From contig SOIS01000054.1 in NCBI GenBank assembly GCA_004375965.1, forward strand, positions 1-36,637: a stretch of DNA of 36,637 nucleotides. Direction: 5' to 3'. The stretch is from Candidatus Cloacimonadota bacterium (GTDB lineage Bacteria; Hydrothermota; E44-bin80). Made by a program: the position numbers and the translations under genes. Positions 14,761 through 23,438 of this stretch are shown here, piece after piece. Below the pieces are notes generated by a model. The model was given only the letters and a program-made list of their open reading frames with translations, did no database searches and was not told the origin of the DNA. The first letter of the stretch is position 1. The number at the start of each line of letters is the position of its first letter.

Positions 14761-15710
14761 TATTTTCCCTCTATAAAATCTTTTATCTTATTAATAAGCG
14801 ATTGTAGTTTCTCTCTGAGCGAAAATACCTCAATATGATGACCAGTGGAAGGATAAAATTTTTCTCCCTTTTCAAGCAAAAGAAGCGTTCTCTTATTCTG
14901 TAGAAATCCTATTGATAAAACAGGGTTAATAGAAGTGATTATGGATTCACAAGAAGAGCACTCCTCATAAACTTTTTCAAGTGGATAGATCGGCACAAGA
15001 GCATCTCCAACCTCTTTCCGCATTTTTGGTATTTCTTTTCTTTCGTTAACGAAAATAAAAGGACTAAAGTTCCTCTTTTTTAGAAATGAAAAAAGGTTAA
15101 GGGCGATTTTATCATTATGAACTGAGATTCCTATTTTCCTCTTTTCCTTTTTCGCAGTAGGTTTTTTCTTCCATTTTATCCTCTTTGTTTCCTTCTTTAT
15201 ACCAAGTGGTTGAAGGATAAGGTTATTCCTATCAATCTCGTCAAACAATGTATACGCTGCAATGACCATATTGAAAATTGGATTATCAACTGAACCATCC
15301 AAGCACATACGGATCTTTGATTTTAGAATAAGTGCAAACATCGTTAGTTTGTCTTCAGTGAATCTGTTTAATTCAATATAAATATCATACTCTCTCCTCT
15401 TCAGATTTTCCATCAAATTTTTATAATTTTGAGACAAAGGCGAAGCGAAATCCTTGTAATAAATCTTCCTTGTTGGTTGATCATTAAAAAAGAAGTTGAG
15501 TTTTTCATTTATGAGCAGATCTACATTTCTTCTACCCTTATGCCCTATAATATTCTCAATTGCTGGAAGAGAGAAAACCTCTCGACCTGGTTCCATAATT
15601 GGATGAATAAGTAAACTTTTGTAAGTTTTCAGTGTTTTTGTAAAATCTATTGGTTTCGTCCTATAAAAGCGTCTTTTAAGTCTTAGATAGTTTTTTATCC
15701 AGAGTGACAT
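14760..15710 (-). CDS. Divergent GT9 (heptosyltransferase-like) glycosyltransferase, 316 aa
   Basis: The layout suggests a two-Rossmann-domain GT-B protein: LLIHPIMEPGREVFSLPAI in place of the usual N-terminal GD..L..P loop, then DIYIELNR ... ALILKSKIRMCLDG in the first domain, a Lys-rich linker (about 170-195) and a second domain KIGISVHND ... SIITSINPVLSIGFLQNKRTLLL. The order resembles heptosyltransferases, but key residues are not well kept and the protein is short and basic. It is coupled to the MsbA-like exporter, so a role in lipopolysaccharide core or glycolipid assembly is plausible. Family assignment is tentative. Confidence 0.62.
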   Translation of the reverse strand: MSLWIKNYLRLKRRFYRTKPIDFTKTLKTYKSLLIHPIMEPGREVFSLPAIENIIGHKGRRNVDLLINEKLNFFFNDQPTRKIYYKDFASPLSQNYKNLMENLKRREYDIYIELNRFTEDKLTMFALILKSKIRMCLDGSVDNPIFNMVIAAYTLFDEIDRNNLILQPLGIKKETKRIKWKKKPTAKKEKRKIGISVHNDKIALNLFSFLKKRNFSPFIFVNERKEIPKMRKEVGDALVPIYPLEKVYEECSSCESIITSINPVLSIGFLQNKRTLLLLEKGEKFYPSTGHHIEVFSLREKLQSLINKIKDFIEGK

Positions 15711-15967
15711 AATTATTCCTATCTTATACCTCTTTTAATATAATTCCTTTTTTATCTGTATTAAGAATCATAAATATTGACTTCAATTTCGTTTAATAAT
15801 TTAACAATTTTCTTACCCTTTGTCAAGCAAATTCAACCACAGATCATCACAATTAAGAAGCTTGAAGACAGACATCAGAGATTAGAAGTTTTATGTCATC
15901 TGTTGTTTGAACTTCCCTATCTTTCAAAAAACCTTGACTTTTTGTAATGTATACCTTACAGTTAGCT
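15711..15967. other. Gene-free stretch with a promoter and repeat-like words
   Basis: It holds the promoter of the GT9-like/exporter operon at 15798-15826. Beyond that are repeat-like words (accacagatcatcac at about 15838; gacagacatcagagat at about 15869 and tgtcatctgttgtttgaac at about 15895). The last two resemble the word after the ychF stop (25077-25101). No gene is seen. Confidence 0.6.
15798..15826 (-). promoter_or_regulatory. Sigma-70-type promoter for the GT9-like/exporter operon
   Basis: The minus strand has TTGACA (15826-15821), a 17-bp spacer and TAAATT (15803-15798). The predicted start is about 80 nt before the ATG at 15710. Confidence 0.55.
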
Positions 15968-16114
15968 ATGGAGAAAAAGGAATATTATGCAAGATTTAAG
16001 CATATACACAAGGGTAGATACGAAATCTCCTGGGAAAAATTCGGATCTCTTTGCAAGGAGTTAGCATTGAAAATACATAGTGACTTTCATCCCGAATATA
16101 TGAAAAGTGAGTAA
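15968..16114 (+). pseudogene. Phosphoribosyltransferase-like N-terminal remnant, 48 codons
   Basis: An ATG frame encodes MEKKEYYARFKHIHKG ... YEISWEKFGSLCKELALKI ... DFHPEYMKSE and then stops. The segment YEISWEKFGSLCKELALKI plus D.HPE resembles the N-terminal helix of bacterial and archaeal purine-type phosphoribosyltransferases, where it is followed by VGI..GG. Here the frame ends where the core fold should begin, so the catalytic part is missing. It sits 1 kb upstream of purD, but no link is implied. It could instead be a small gene of its own. Confidence 0.4.
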
Positions 16115-16137
16115 TTAAAGCAAATAAAGGAGGGAAA

Positions 16138-16725
16138 ATGGGAGGCAAAAGCTATGATGCCGTTGTATCAATAGTTTTTCTCATTGCCCTTTTAAGTCTC
16201 TTTCCAGTAATGTCCTGCACGAAGAAAACAACCGAGCCTGAAAATCACCACGGAAAAGGCAGAGTAGAATGGGAGAAAACTTTTGGAGGAAGTTCCTATG
16301 AGTATGGATTTTCGGTTCTACAAACTTCTGATGGTGGATACATCATTGCTGGAACTACATATTTACTTCGTGCTTATGAAACTGACGTTTATCTTATAAA
16401 GACAGATATAAATGGAGATACCCTCTGGACAAAGACATATGGGGAGAACGATATTGATGAGGCTAATTCAATACAACAGACCTCTAATGGTGGATACATC
16501 ATTGCTGGATGGACAAACTCGTTTGGAGAAGGGTGGGAGGATGTATATATTATAAGCGCGGATGCAAATGGTGATATACTGTGGACAAAAACCTATGGTG
16601 GGACACTTCGGGATTTCAGTCGCTCAATTCAACAAACTTCTGATGGTGGATATATCATTGGAGGATATACAAATTCGTTTGGCGCAGGTTATTATGACGT
16701 TTATCTATTAAAGATAGAACCATAG
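16138..16725 (+). CDS. Short repeat lipoprotein, 195 aa
   Basis: A lipoprotein signal (SIVFLIALLSLFPVMSC, lipid-modified Cys near residue 27) is followed by three copies of a 48-50-residue repeat of the form TYGG....SIQQTSDGGYIIAGYTNSFG...DVYLIKTDANGDTLW. Such repeats form beta-propeller-like blades and usually occur six or more times in proteins ending in a sorting domain. This protein has only about 2.7 repeats and stops right after DVYLLKIEP with no sorting tail, so it may be a truncated copy or may act as an oligomer. The site aaggaggg lies before the ATG. Function unknown. Confidence 0.8.
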   Translation: MGGKSYDAVVSIVFLIALLSLFPVMSCTKKTTEPENHHGKGRVEWEKTFGGSSYEYGFSVLQTSDGGYIIAGTTYLLRAYETDVYLIKTDINGDTLWTKTYGENDIDEANSIQQTSNGGYIIAGWTNSFGEGWEDVYIISADANGDILWTKTYGGTLRDFSRSIQQTSDGGYIIGGYTNSFGAGYYDVYLLKIEP

Positions 16726-16841
16726 ACCTTTTTTGGTCAGTTTGATTAATTGTCTTGGTTCAATTGGTTTGACTGGTTAACAGAATGCAGTAGATTTTTA
16801 ACTTTTTACTTTTTACTTGGCCTTTTAAATGGGAGGTGAGA

Positions 16842-18134
16842 ATGAGGGTATTAGTTGTTGGGGGTGGTGGAAGAGAGCATACCCTTGTATGGAAGATAGC
16901 GAAGAGTCCCCTTGTAGATGATATTTTTTGTACACCAGGGAATGGAGGAACGGAAGAGATTGCTAACAACATTGAGATTAAAGCAGAGGATATAGGAAGT
17001 TTGCTCCAATTTGCAAAGAAAGAACGTATTGATTTAACTGTTGTTGGTCCTGAAGCTCCTCTTGTGAATGGAATCACAGATGCTTTTAAGGGTGAGGAAC
17101 TAAACATATTTGGACCATCAAAGGACGCTGCGATAATCGAAGGAAGTAAAGCATTTGCAAAAAAATTAATGAAAAGAGTAGGTGTTCAGCAGGCAGGATT
17201 CCAGGAGTTCAGTGATGCAAAAAACGCCATTACTTACTTAAGAGAACAACATTTTCCCATTGTAATAAAAGCAAGTGGACTCGCAGCAGGAAAAGGTGTT
17301 ATTATTGCAAACAATATTGATGAGGCAGAGAAAACTGTCCATGATATTATGGTAAATAAGAGATTTGGGAAGGCAGGCACAATAATTATTATCGAAGAGT
17401 TTCTCAAGGGTGAAGAAGTATCTCTTCTGGTCTTAACAGATGGAGAAGCTGTCCTTCCATTTCTATCATCGCAGGACCATAAACAGGTTTACGATAATGA
17501 CAGGGGTCCCAACACAGGTGGGATGGGAGCCTACGCACCCGCTCCTGTTCTTAATAAGGAAGAGGCAGGGAAGGTAATAGATAGAATTATCCTCCCTGTA
17601 TTATCAGGGCTGAGAAAGGAGGGAGTATCATATACAGGTGTTCTCTATGCAGGTCTTATGATAACAGATGATGATACAAAAGTGCTGGAGTTTAACTGCA
17701 GATTCGGAGATCCTGAGATACAGGCAATCATGCCACTCTGCAATTCAGATTTGGTTGAAGCCCTTTTAATGAGCCTCAATGGTGAATTAAAGAGTGCAAG
17801 GATTGAATGGAATGATGGAAGTGCAGTCTGTGTTGTCCTTGCTTCTGGTGGCTATCCTGTTAAGTATGAAAAAGGGAAAGAAATAGAAGGATTGGAAAGT
17901 TTTAAGGGAAAAGAAAATGTCATTCTGTTCCATGCAGGAACGAAAAAGGAGAATGGAAGACTCCTTACAGCAGGTGGTAGGGTGCTCGGTGTGACAGGTA
18001 TGGGAAGTAACCTGAAAGAAGCAATAGAGACAACCTATTCAGCAGTGAGAGAAATTACGTTTGAAGGAATGCACTTCAGGAAGGACATTGGAAGAAAGGG
18101 ATTGGTACGAGAGAAATCCCTGTTAAGTAAATGA
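16842..18134 (+). CDS. purD: Phosphoribosylamine-glycine ligase (GARS), 430 aa
   Basis: PurD catalyses ATP-dependent joining of 5-phosphoribosylamine and glycine in purine synthesis. The N-terminus MRVLVVGGGGREHTLVWKI is diagnostic. The ATP-grasp core follows: GSKAFAKKLM, VIKASGLAAGKGV, EEFLKGEEVS, FLSSQDHKQVYDNDRGPNTGGMGAYAP and EFNCRFGDPE. Length is normal. I start at the ATG at 16842, 5 nt after ggagg, instead of the GTG at 16836. No other purine genes are adjacent. Confidence 0.97.
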   Translation: MRVLVVGGGGREHTLVWKIAKSPLVDDIFCTPGNGGTEEIANNIEIKAEDIGSLLQFAKKERIDLTVVGPEAPLVNGITDAFKGEELNIFGPSKDAAIIEGSKAFAKKLMKRVGVQQAGFQEFSDAKNAITYLREQHFPIVIKASGLAAGKGVIIANNIDEAEKTVHDIMVNKRFGKAGTIIIIEEFLKGEEVSLLVLTDGEAVLPFLSSQDHKQVYDNDRGPNTGGMGAYAPAPVLNKEEAGKVIDRIILPVLSGLRKEGVSYTGVLYAGLMITDDDTKVLEFNCRFGDPEIQAIMPLCNSDLVEALLMSLNGELKSARIEWNDGSAVCVVLASGGYPVKYEKGKEIEGLESFKGKENVILFHAGTKKENGRLLTAGGRVLGVTGMGSNLKEAIETTYSAVREITFEGMHFRKDIGRKGLVREKSLLSK

Positions 18135-18143
18135 CCAAGCCTA

Positions 18144-18159
18144 AAATCCGAATGACGAA
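18144..18159 (+). repeat. Dispersed 16-bp word after the purD stop
   Basis: aaatccgaatgacgaa begins ten bases after the purD stop. It is identical to the word directly after the thioredoxin stop (2235-2250, minus strand). Confidence 0.6.
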
Positions 18160-18207
18160 CAATAAAGACACAGTAATCGCAGGAAACGCAGTAGACACAA
18201 CATACAA

Positions 18208-19419
18208 ATGGAATTGGTTTTAATTCTTATTCTCTTTGCTAAAACATGGATAGTAGTACCTGAAGGCTCAATCATTCCAAATTCCCTGTCTTTAAAGACT
18301 ACCAATGAAAGTCTCCAGACGATAATCCAAAATGCAACCACAGGCGATACGATCCTTTTGAAAAAAGGCACGCACTCGGCAACGCAGAAACCATACAAAG
18401 AGAGTATCTGTGGGAACTGCGAGAATCCACTTACAGAAGTTGAAGCAACAGTCGGTTTCCATATCAAGGAAAAATCCCTAATAATTATAGGCGAAAATAA
18501 AGATAGTACTCTCCTCGTTACCAATGCTGGTTATGGGGTTCTCTTTGAAGAGAGTTATGGTTCTCTAATCACGAATCTTACAGTAACTGGAGGTATCCGT
18601 GATCCTGATGGGAATGCTACCGATGCTGCTATCGTTGGGAAGAATTGTAGACTAACAGTTAAAAATGTTCGCATAACCGATAATACACACAGGATTGATA
18701 CAGTTGCCGTAGGAATCGGAGGTATCTTTGGAAGGGAAGGTGCAGAACTTTTTGTCCTGAATAATGAAATAAAAAATAACGGATGGGATGGTGTAACTTT
18801 GTATCGGGGTGGAACCGCTGTTATTGCCGATAATGTAATCGAGAAGGGAAGAGGGGCAGGGATAGGCATAACCTGGGACGGAAGTGCTCTTATCTACCGA
18901 AACAGAATTTCCGGATACTGGAAGGGCATCGGCTCCTTTGGTCAGTCTAGAGTCGTTGTAAGGAATAACGCAGTCTTTGATAATCTCGGATGGGGAATCA
19001 TCGCAACGGGAAACTCATATATGGAGGTGCTGAATAACATAATCTACCACAACGGTAACTGCGGCTTTGCTGTATGGAGAGAGACAGCAAGTGGGATACT
19101 CAAGAACAATATCATCGTTAAGAACGGCTGGAAAGAAGAATGGGTGTGTCCCTGTGTGGGTGTATGGATGAATACAACCCTTGAAAACTTTCCAACTGAA
19201 TTCAATAATGTCTGGGGTAATAAGGCAGGGAATTACGAAGGAGTTCCGGACCAGACTGGCAAAAAGGGGAATATCTCACTTGTTCCCAGATTTAGAGATG
19301 ATACATCATTCAGGATGAGTTTTGATTCACCTTGTATTAATTCAGGTGATTCACTCATTATTGATCGGGACGGCACCCGCTCGGATATGGGAATATACGG
19401 GGGTCCGCTGGCGTATTAA
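18208..19419 (+). CDS. Secreted right-handed parallel beta-helix protein, 403 aa
   Basis: A short hydrophobic N-terminus (ELVLILILFAKTW) suggests export. The segment NESLQTIIQNATTGDTILLKKGTH is the typical entry into a NosD/pectate-lyase-type beta-helix. It is followed by many rungs rich in N, G and I (NEIKNNGWDGVTLY, NVIEKGRGAGIGI, NRISGYWKGIGSF, NNAVFDNLGWGII, NNIIYHNGNCGF). The end, SPCINSGDS ... DMGIYGGP, is the common C-terminal cap of such proteins. Four Cys occur near residues 70-75 and 313-315. No sorting tail is seen. Probable carbohydrate-binding or -cleaving surface protein; no catalytic residues identified. No good ribosome site is visible before the ATG. Confidence 0.8.
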   Translation: MELVLILILFAKTWIVVPEGSIIPNSLSLKTTNESLQTIIQNATTGDTILLKKGTHSATQKPYKESICGNCENPLTEVEATVGFHIKEKSLIIIGENKDSTLLVTNAGYGVLFEESYGSLITNLTVTGGIRDPDGNATDAAIVGKNCRLTVKNVRITDNTHRIDTVAVGIGGIFGREGAELFVLNNEIKNNGWDGVTLYRGGTAVIADNVIEKGRGAGIGITWDGSALIYRNRISGYWKGIGSFGQSRVVVRNNAVFDNLGWGIIATGNSYMEVLNNIIYHNGNCGFAVWRETASGILKNNIIVKNGWKEEWVCPCVGVWMNTTLENFPTEFNNVWGNKAGNYEGVPDQTGKKGNISLVPRFRDDTSFRMSFDSPCINSGDSLIIDRDGTRSDMGIYGGPLAY

Positions 19420-19423
19420 CACA

Positions 19424-19443
19424 GCAATGTCAGGAGACATTGC
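19424..19443 (+). terminator. Hairpin just after the beta-helix gene
   Basis: A perfect 8-bp stem gcaatgtc/gacattgc with a 4-nt loop begins 5 nt past the stop codon. It has no T-run after it, so it may be a stability hairpin instead of a rho-independent terminator. It resembles the hairpin half of the element at 21-51. Confidence 0.4.
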
Positions 19444-19463
19444 ACTCCAAAAATCAACACCAA

Positions 19464-19504
19464 GATTGCTTCAACAGTGAATATGGGAGTGTATTCGCAA
19501 TGAC
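19464..19504 (-). repeat. 'cattgcgag...gaagcaatc' element, copy C
   Basis: Read on the minus strand it starts gtcattgcgaata, passes through cccatattc and ends gttgaagcaatc. The copy at 26259-26300 reads gtcattgcgagta, tccatattc and tcgaagcaatc. The order and spacing are the same. Confidence 0.65.
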
Positions 19505-19524
19505 AGACCCTTTTCGCACCAACA

Positions 19525-19746
19525 GGTGAGCCCGCTTACGCCAAGGTCCATTCTACGTAGCAGTGCTACTGCGAAGGATGAACTTCAGCGGACAACAGCC
19601 CACCGAAGTTTTAACGCAGGAGGGCCATCCTGGCTCACCCCGTTAGAAGCTCAAAAGATATCTTTGTCAAATTGCAATGGGACTTGTATTAGATATGGAG
19701 TGTATTTTATTTTCATCACCATGGTATACTGTAGCTTCTAACGGGG
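19525..19746. repeat. Nested inverted-repeat elements, 'ccccgttaga' family
   Basis: ggtgagcc (19525-19532) pairs with ggctcacc (19632-19639), and aacttc/gaagtt (19581-19610) is nested inside. This adjoins a second element whose ends are a perfect 14-bp inverted repeat, ccccgttagaagct (19638-19651) and agcttctaacgggg (19733-19746), around 81 bp of A+T-rich DNA. A compact form of the second element is at 20827-20856. Confidence 0.7.
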
Positions 19747-19779
19747 CTCACAAGAAATGCTACCTCTGTAACTTTTTTC

Positions 19780-19808
19780 TTGCAATGTAATGAATAGTAT
19801 GTTATGAT
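19780..19808 (+). promoter_or_regulatory. Sigma-70-type promoter for the PorV/PorQ-like gene
   Basis: TTGCAA, a 17-bp spacer and TATGAT lie 26 nt before the ATG at 19834. A ggagga ribosome site follows. Confidence 0.55.
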
Positions 19809-19833
19809 TTGAGAAATATATGAGGAGGATATA

Positions 19834-20742
19834 ATGAGATTATTGAAAATTGTTCTTTTTCTTATTCTTTTACTTTCATATACAACACTTAATGCAGCCG
19901 TTTATGATTTTCTCAATGTTGGCATATCTGCGAGGTCAAATGCAATGGCTGGAAGTTTTTCCGCAATCTCAAACGATATTAATTCGCTCCAGTGGAACCC
20001 CTCAGGTTTACATGGCATCGGGAAAGGGATGTTCTCTACTGGGGTTATTCTTTATGCAGCGGATATAAAATTCTATCAGGTACAATACGGCTTCAGCAAA
20101 GTCAAGAATTCTTTTGGTTTTGGAATAAACTATGTCGACTACGGTTCAATCGAAAGAAGAGGGCAAAACAACGAAGACCTCGGTTCTTTTACTCCGATGG
20201 ATATCCTCTTCCTTTCAGGTTTCAGTCGTTCAATAACAGAGGATTTGACTGCCGGTATAGCTGTGAAGTTTGTTTATGAAAAGATTGACTCTTTTGTCTC
20301 ATATGGAGCAGGTTCAGATATTGGCATTCAATATATCATGCGTGAAAGGAATCTCACACTTGCAGTCGTGTTAAAGAACGTAGGTAAAGAATTAAAAGCC
20401 CACGATGAGGAAAAAGGATCTTTTCCTCTTTCCTTAACTGGTGGTCTCTCTTTTCATCCCATTCCAATTGTGAATATAAATTTTGACTTTACACGAATAT
20501 TCTCTGATTCACGGTCTATTGCAAAATTTGGTGCAGAATGGTGGGTTATTCCGATGTTTGCACTCAGAGCAGGATACAGCAGTGCAGGGAGTGAGCTAAA
20601 AACGGATTATAGGTCAGACATCCTGGCTGGAACATCCCTGGGATTTGGTCTTTTATGGAAGAAATTTTGTCTTGATTTTGCAGTGCAGCCGATGGATGAC
20701 CTCGGATTCTCACATTCAATCACTCTCTCCCATATATTTTAA
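19834..20742 (+). CDS. PorV/PorQ-family outer-membrane protein, 302 aa
   Basis: A signal peptide (about residues 1-21, ending LNAA) leads into the family hallmark VYDFLNVGISARSNAMAGSFSAISNDINSLQWNPSGL, typical of PorV/PorQ (UPF0164) beta-barrels. The rest alternates in a barrel pattern and ends in an aromatic residue (SITLSHIF). In Bacteroidota PorV and PorQ are parts of the type IX secretion attachment complex; in FCB candidate phyla the family is often expanded. Together with the PorX-like regulator and sorting-tail proteins in this window, it supports a type IX-like system. Confidence 0.88.
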   Translation: MRLLKIVLFLILLLSYTTLNAAVYDFLNVGISARSNAMAGSFSAISNDINSLQWNPSGLHGIGKGMFSTGVILYAADIKFYQVQYGFSKVKNSFGFGINYVDYGSIERRGQNNEDLGSFTPMDILFLSGFSRSITEDLTAGIAVKFVYEKIDSFVSYGAGSDIGIQYIMRERNLTLAVVLKNVGKELKAHDEEKGSFPLSLTGGLSFHPIPIVNINFDFTRIFSDSRSIAKFGAEWWVIPMFALRAGYSSAGSELKTDYRSDILAGTSLGFGLLWKKFCLDFAVQPMDDLGFSHSITLSHIF

Positions 20743-20759
20743 ATAGCACGTTAACCGCA

Positions 20760-20856
20760 GGCGCAAGACCTACCCCTACAGCCTTAGGTTTGGAGTAACA
20801 GAGCTTGATCTGCGCCTTTTCGTTTACCCCGTTAGATATAAAATTATCTAACGGGG
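20760..20856. repeat. Inverted repeats between convergent genes
   Basis: ggcgca (20760-20765) can pair with tgcgcc (20811-20816), which is followed by four Ts. Next to it, ccccgttagat (20827-20837) and atctaacgggg (20846-20856) form a perfect 11-bp hairpin, a compact copy of the element at 19638-19746. Either could end transcription between the two convergent genes. Confidence 0.55.
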
Positions 20857-20929
20857 CGGGCAAGTTTCGCTACTCCAAAATCCTGAACATCCTGTTATCC
20901 TGTCTAATAAGAAAGAAGGAAGACAGAAA

Positions 20930-23437
20930 TCAGAATCCTATACCCATCTCAAGGAGGATTGTTCGGGGTTTACCTTTTGTTGTGGGGTCTTTCAATGTTA
21001 CAAAGTAAGGTGTTTTATCCGGTTTTATTATATTTTCATTGTTTAATAGATTCTCTATAATTAATGATAACTCTAATGTCGCTCCTGCAAGTTTCATCTT
21101 TTTATAAATCTCAATATCAAAGGTTGAATGAGAAGGTAACCGTTCTGAATTTTTTGCAAGATTACCCTTTTTTACCTCTTCTATTAGGGAATATGGTAAT
21201 CCACTTCCATACATCCAGGCAATAGTTGCACCGGTGGAATGGGAAGTAGTATTACTAGCTGTTTCGTAAGATAAAAGTAGTTTTATCCTGTGTCTTTCAT
21301 CCCAACTCAACGGAAATTCCCTCATTACCTCACCTAGATCCATATCCTCAAAATTCTCAAGGTCTTTTGTGTTTTGTCCCTTTGCCCAGGAGAGTATGTA
21401 AACAGCCCGTCCTGTAAAGTGTTTCCCTACTGGCTTTCTGAATTCAAATTCAAAACCCCTTGTATCACCATACGAAGAATTTGTAATCTTATACGATTCA
21501 AATGGATATCTGTCAACGAGCTCTGCATTGATAAGACTCCTTATATCCTTCTTATACATTCCGAAAGAGAAAACAGCCTGCATAGGAAGTTCATTTTCAA
21601 CCTTGAACTCGTAAGCCCTCGTGCACTCCGGTTTAAGTTCTGGATTGCCAATAAGTCGATATGGACCTCGCCATTTCGTTGTCATAAAGATGTACTGGTA
21701 CTCAGGCATCTGATAGTATAAGCCGAAAGAGAAAGTAAACGCAATTTTGTCTGTAAAGGGGTAGAAAAAGCCAATTCTTGGACTTATGTATCCTTGAAAC
21801 CTCTTTTTCACATCAACCTCTTTACCTATATAAAAGTAATCATATCTAACACCATAGTTCAGTATTAAACCTTCTCTTTCATACTTATCCTGAATATAAA
21901 CACCTCCCTGTAATGGATTGACTGAGTATATATCCCTTGACCATCCATAGCCAGGATACGGTCCCTCTTCATTCGTTCTCGTAGAATCATAAAACCATAG
22001 CACTTCGATCTCCTGTTTCTCAAGATGCCACATGTGATTTTCGAACCCCATCTTTACAAGATGTTTATTTTCAAATTGTTTTGTAAAATCAAACATAATA
22101 GAGTTATTGCGCTCGTTGTGGCTATGGTATGAAGAATCATATCCCATCTCGTAAAACCAATCATTATCTATATCAGTTGGTATTCCTCTATCATCTACAA
22201 TCCATGGAATACCATTATCCTCAGCCCACAGGTGTTCTTCCTCAAGCAGATGTATCTCTGGTGGAGAAAGTCCCGGGTCATAGTGAAGATCTGTATGGAA
22301 TGAGGAAAGTTTTAATTCGTAAAATGAAGAATAACCTATACTATGATTCCAGCTAATAGAGTAGAGAGAACTTTCCTCTCTGTAACGATGTGAGTGTTCT
22401 GGAATTTCTATAAATTTATGTCTGTATTTCTCATAGACATTAACATTTTTTCTGCCTGATACGACGAGCCTTCCGTTATTAAGTAATTTTACCAATGCTT
22501 TAGCTGAAAGCCCAAAGGCGTTCCTTTGTCTGTCTCCATATTTAATACCAAGAAACTCTCCTCTATTGTGAGAATAACCAAACGGTGTATAGGTATCAGT
22601 AAAATCGCCAAATCCCGTAAATAAAAGCAATATCTTTTTCCCTGAAAATGGGAAGGGTTTTGATAGAGAAAAGCCGACATGGTCTGAATCAAACTGTTTG
22701 ATTATCTTATCTGTTTTGTAAAAGGTCATGACTCTAAAACAGGTATCAGGCGATGCTGTAATAAGATTAACAATTCCTGATTGTGCTTCCCCATATTCCG
22801 TTTCAAATCCTCCTTTAAGTATCTCCACCTGTTTCACCTCAAAAACCGGTATATCTATTGCAGCGCTTCCTCCGACAAATCTATCATTGACAGGAATACC
22901 ATCAACAAGATAAAGAATTTCTCCACCTCTTCCACCTCTCATATGGTATTCTTCAAGGGTGAAGTCTTTAACTACCTCTGGTTGGGTTTCGAGAAGACGT
23001 AATACTGAATATGCCCTCGGTATTTTTACTATCTCCTTTGCCAAGAAAATCCTTGATGAATGGGTTGCCCCTGGTTCTATCAAAGGTCTTCTCCCCTTCA
23101 CAATTATAACTTCCTTCATTTCTAAAACAGTCTCCTCCAATTCGAAATTGATAAATACTGTCTTGCCTGCATCAACATATATCCCCTTTTTTAAAACAGT
23201 TTTATAACCCATCATTTGAACCCTCATAGTATACTCCCCTGGTTGAATATTGATAATGAAATAATAACCATCGGGGTTCGTAATAGCGCCCAGTCCTGTC
23301 TTTTCAAGGGTTATATTTACATATGAGAGTGCTTTCTGGGTTTCCTCATCTTTCACCCTTCCCATTATCTTTCCTGTTATTGCTCCTTTCAGCAATGAAG
23401 GAAAGATAAGGAATAAGACAAAAATTATCTTTTTCAT
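20930..23437 (-). CDS. TonB-dependent outer-membrane receptor with N-terminal carboxypeptidase-regulatory-like domain, 835 aa
   Basis: I start at the ATG at 23437, one base after the stop of the lipoprotein gene; it gives a clean signal peptide (MKKIIFVLFLIFPSLLKG). Residues 20-105 form a beta-sandwich (GKIMGRVKDEETQKALSYVNITLE ... INIQPGEYTMRVQMMGYKT). The plug follows (GGRGGEILYLVDGIPVNDRF ... GFETEYGEAQSGIVNLIT) and then a barrel ending LLEMGIGF with an aromatic last residue. Receptors with this layout import bulky nutrients or metal chelates. Translational coupling to the lipoprotein suggests that it is the substrate-capturing lid. The substrate is not identifiable from sequence. Confidence 0.92.
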   Translation of the reverse strand: MKKIIFVLFLIFPSLLKGAITGKIMGRVKDEETQKALSYVNITLEKTGLGAITNPDGYYFIINIQPGEYTMRVQMMGYKTVLKKGIYVDAGKTVFINFELEETVLEMKEVIIVKGRRPLIEPGATHSSRIFLAKEIVKIPRAYSVLRLLETQPEVVKDFTLEEYHMRGGRGGEILYLVDGIPVNDRFVGGSAAIDIPVFEVKQVEILKGGFETEYGEAQSGIVNLITASPDTCFRVMTFYKTDKIIKQFDSDHVGFSLSKPFPFSGKKILLLFTGFGDFTDTYTPFGYSHNRGEFLGIKYGDRQRNAFGLSAKALVKLLNNGRLVVSGRKNVNVYEKYRHKFIEIPEHSHRYREESSLYSISWNHSIGYSSFYELKLSSFHTDLHYDPGLSPPEIHLLEEEHLWAEDNGIPWIVDDRGIPTDIDNDWFYEMGYDSSYHSHNERNNSIMFDFTKQFENKHLVKMGFENHMWHLEKQEIEVLWFYDSTRTNEEGPYPGYGWSRDIYSVNPLQGGVYIQDKYEREGLILNYGVRYDYFYIGKEVDVKKRFQGYISPRIGFFYPFTDKIAFTFSFGLYYQMPEYQYIFMTTKWRGPYRLIGNPELKPECTRAYEFKVENELPMQAVFSFGMYKKDIRSLINAELVDRYPFESYKITNSSYGDTRGFEFEFRKPVGKHFTGRAVYILSWAKGQNTKDLENFEDMDLGEVMREFPLSWDERHRIKLLLSYETASNTTSHSTGATIAWMYGSGLPYSLIEEVKKGNLAKNSERLPSHSTFDIEIYKKMKLAGATLELSLIIENLLNNENIIKPDKTPYFVTLKDPTTKGKPRTILLEMGIGF

Positions 23438-23438
23438 A

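Larger units (their letters stand above)
19420..19833. other. 414-bp gene-free stretch made of repeat elements
   Basis: It holds a perfect 8-bp hairpin (19424-19443), a reverse copy of the cattgcgag/gaagcaatc element (19464-19504), a nested inverted-repeat element (19525-19639) that adjoins a ccccgttagaagct element (19638-19746), and the promoter of the PorV/PorQ-like gene (19780-19808). The open frame at 19526-19741 is an accident of these repeats. Confidence 0.75.

Noticed and set aside
19526-19741. Open frame of 71 codons on the plus strand
   Set aside because: It lies wholly within repeat elements with inverted ends, has no ribosome site and its protein looks like no family.
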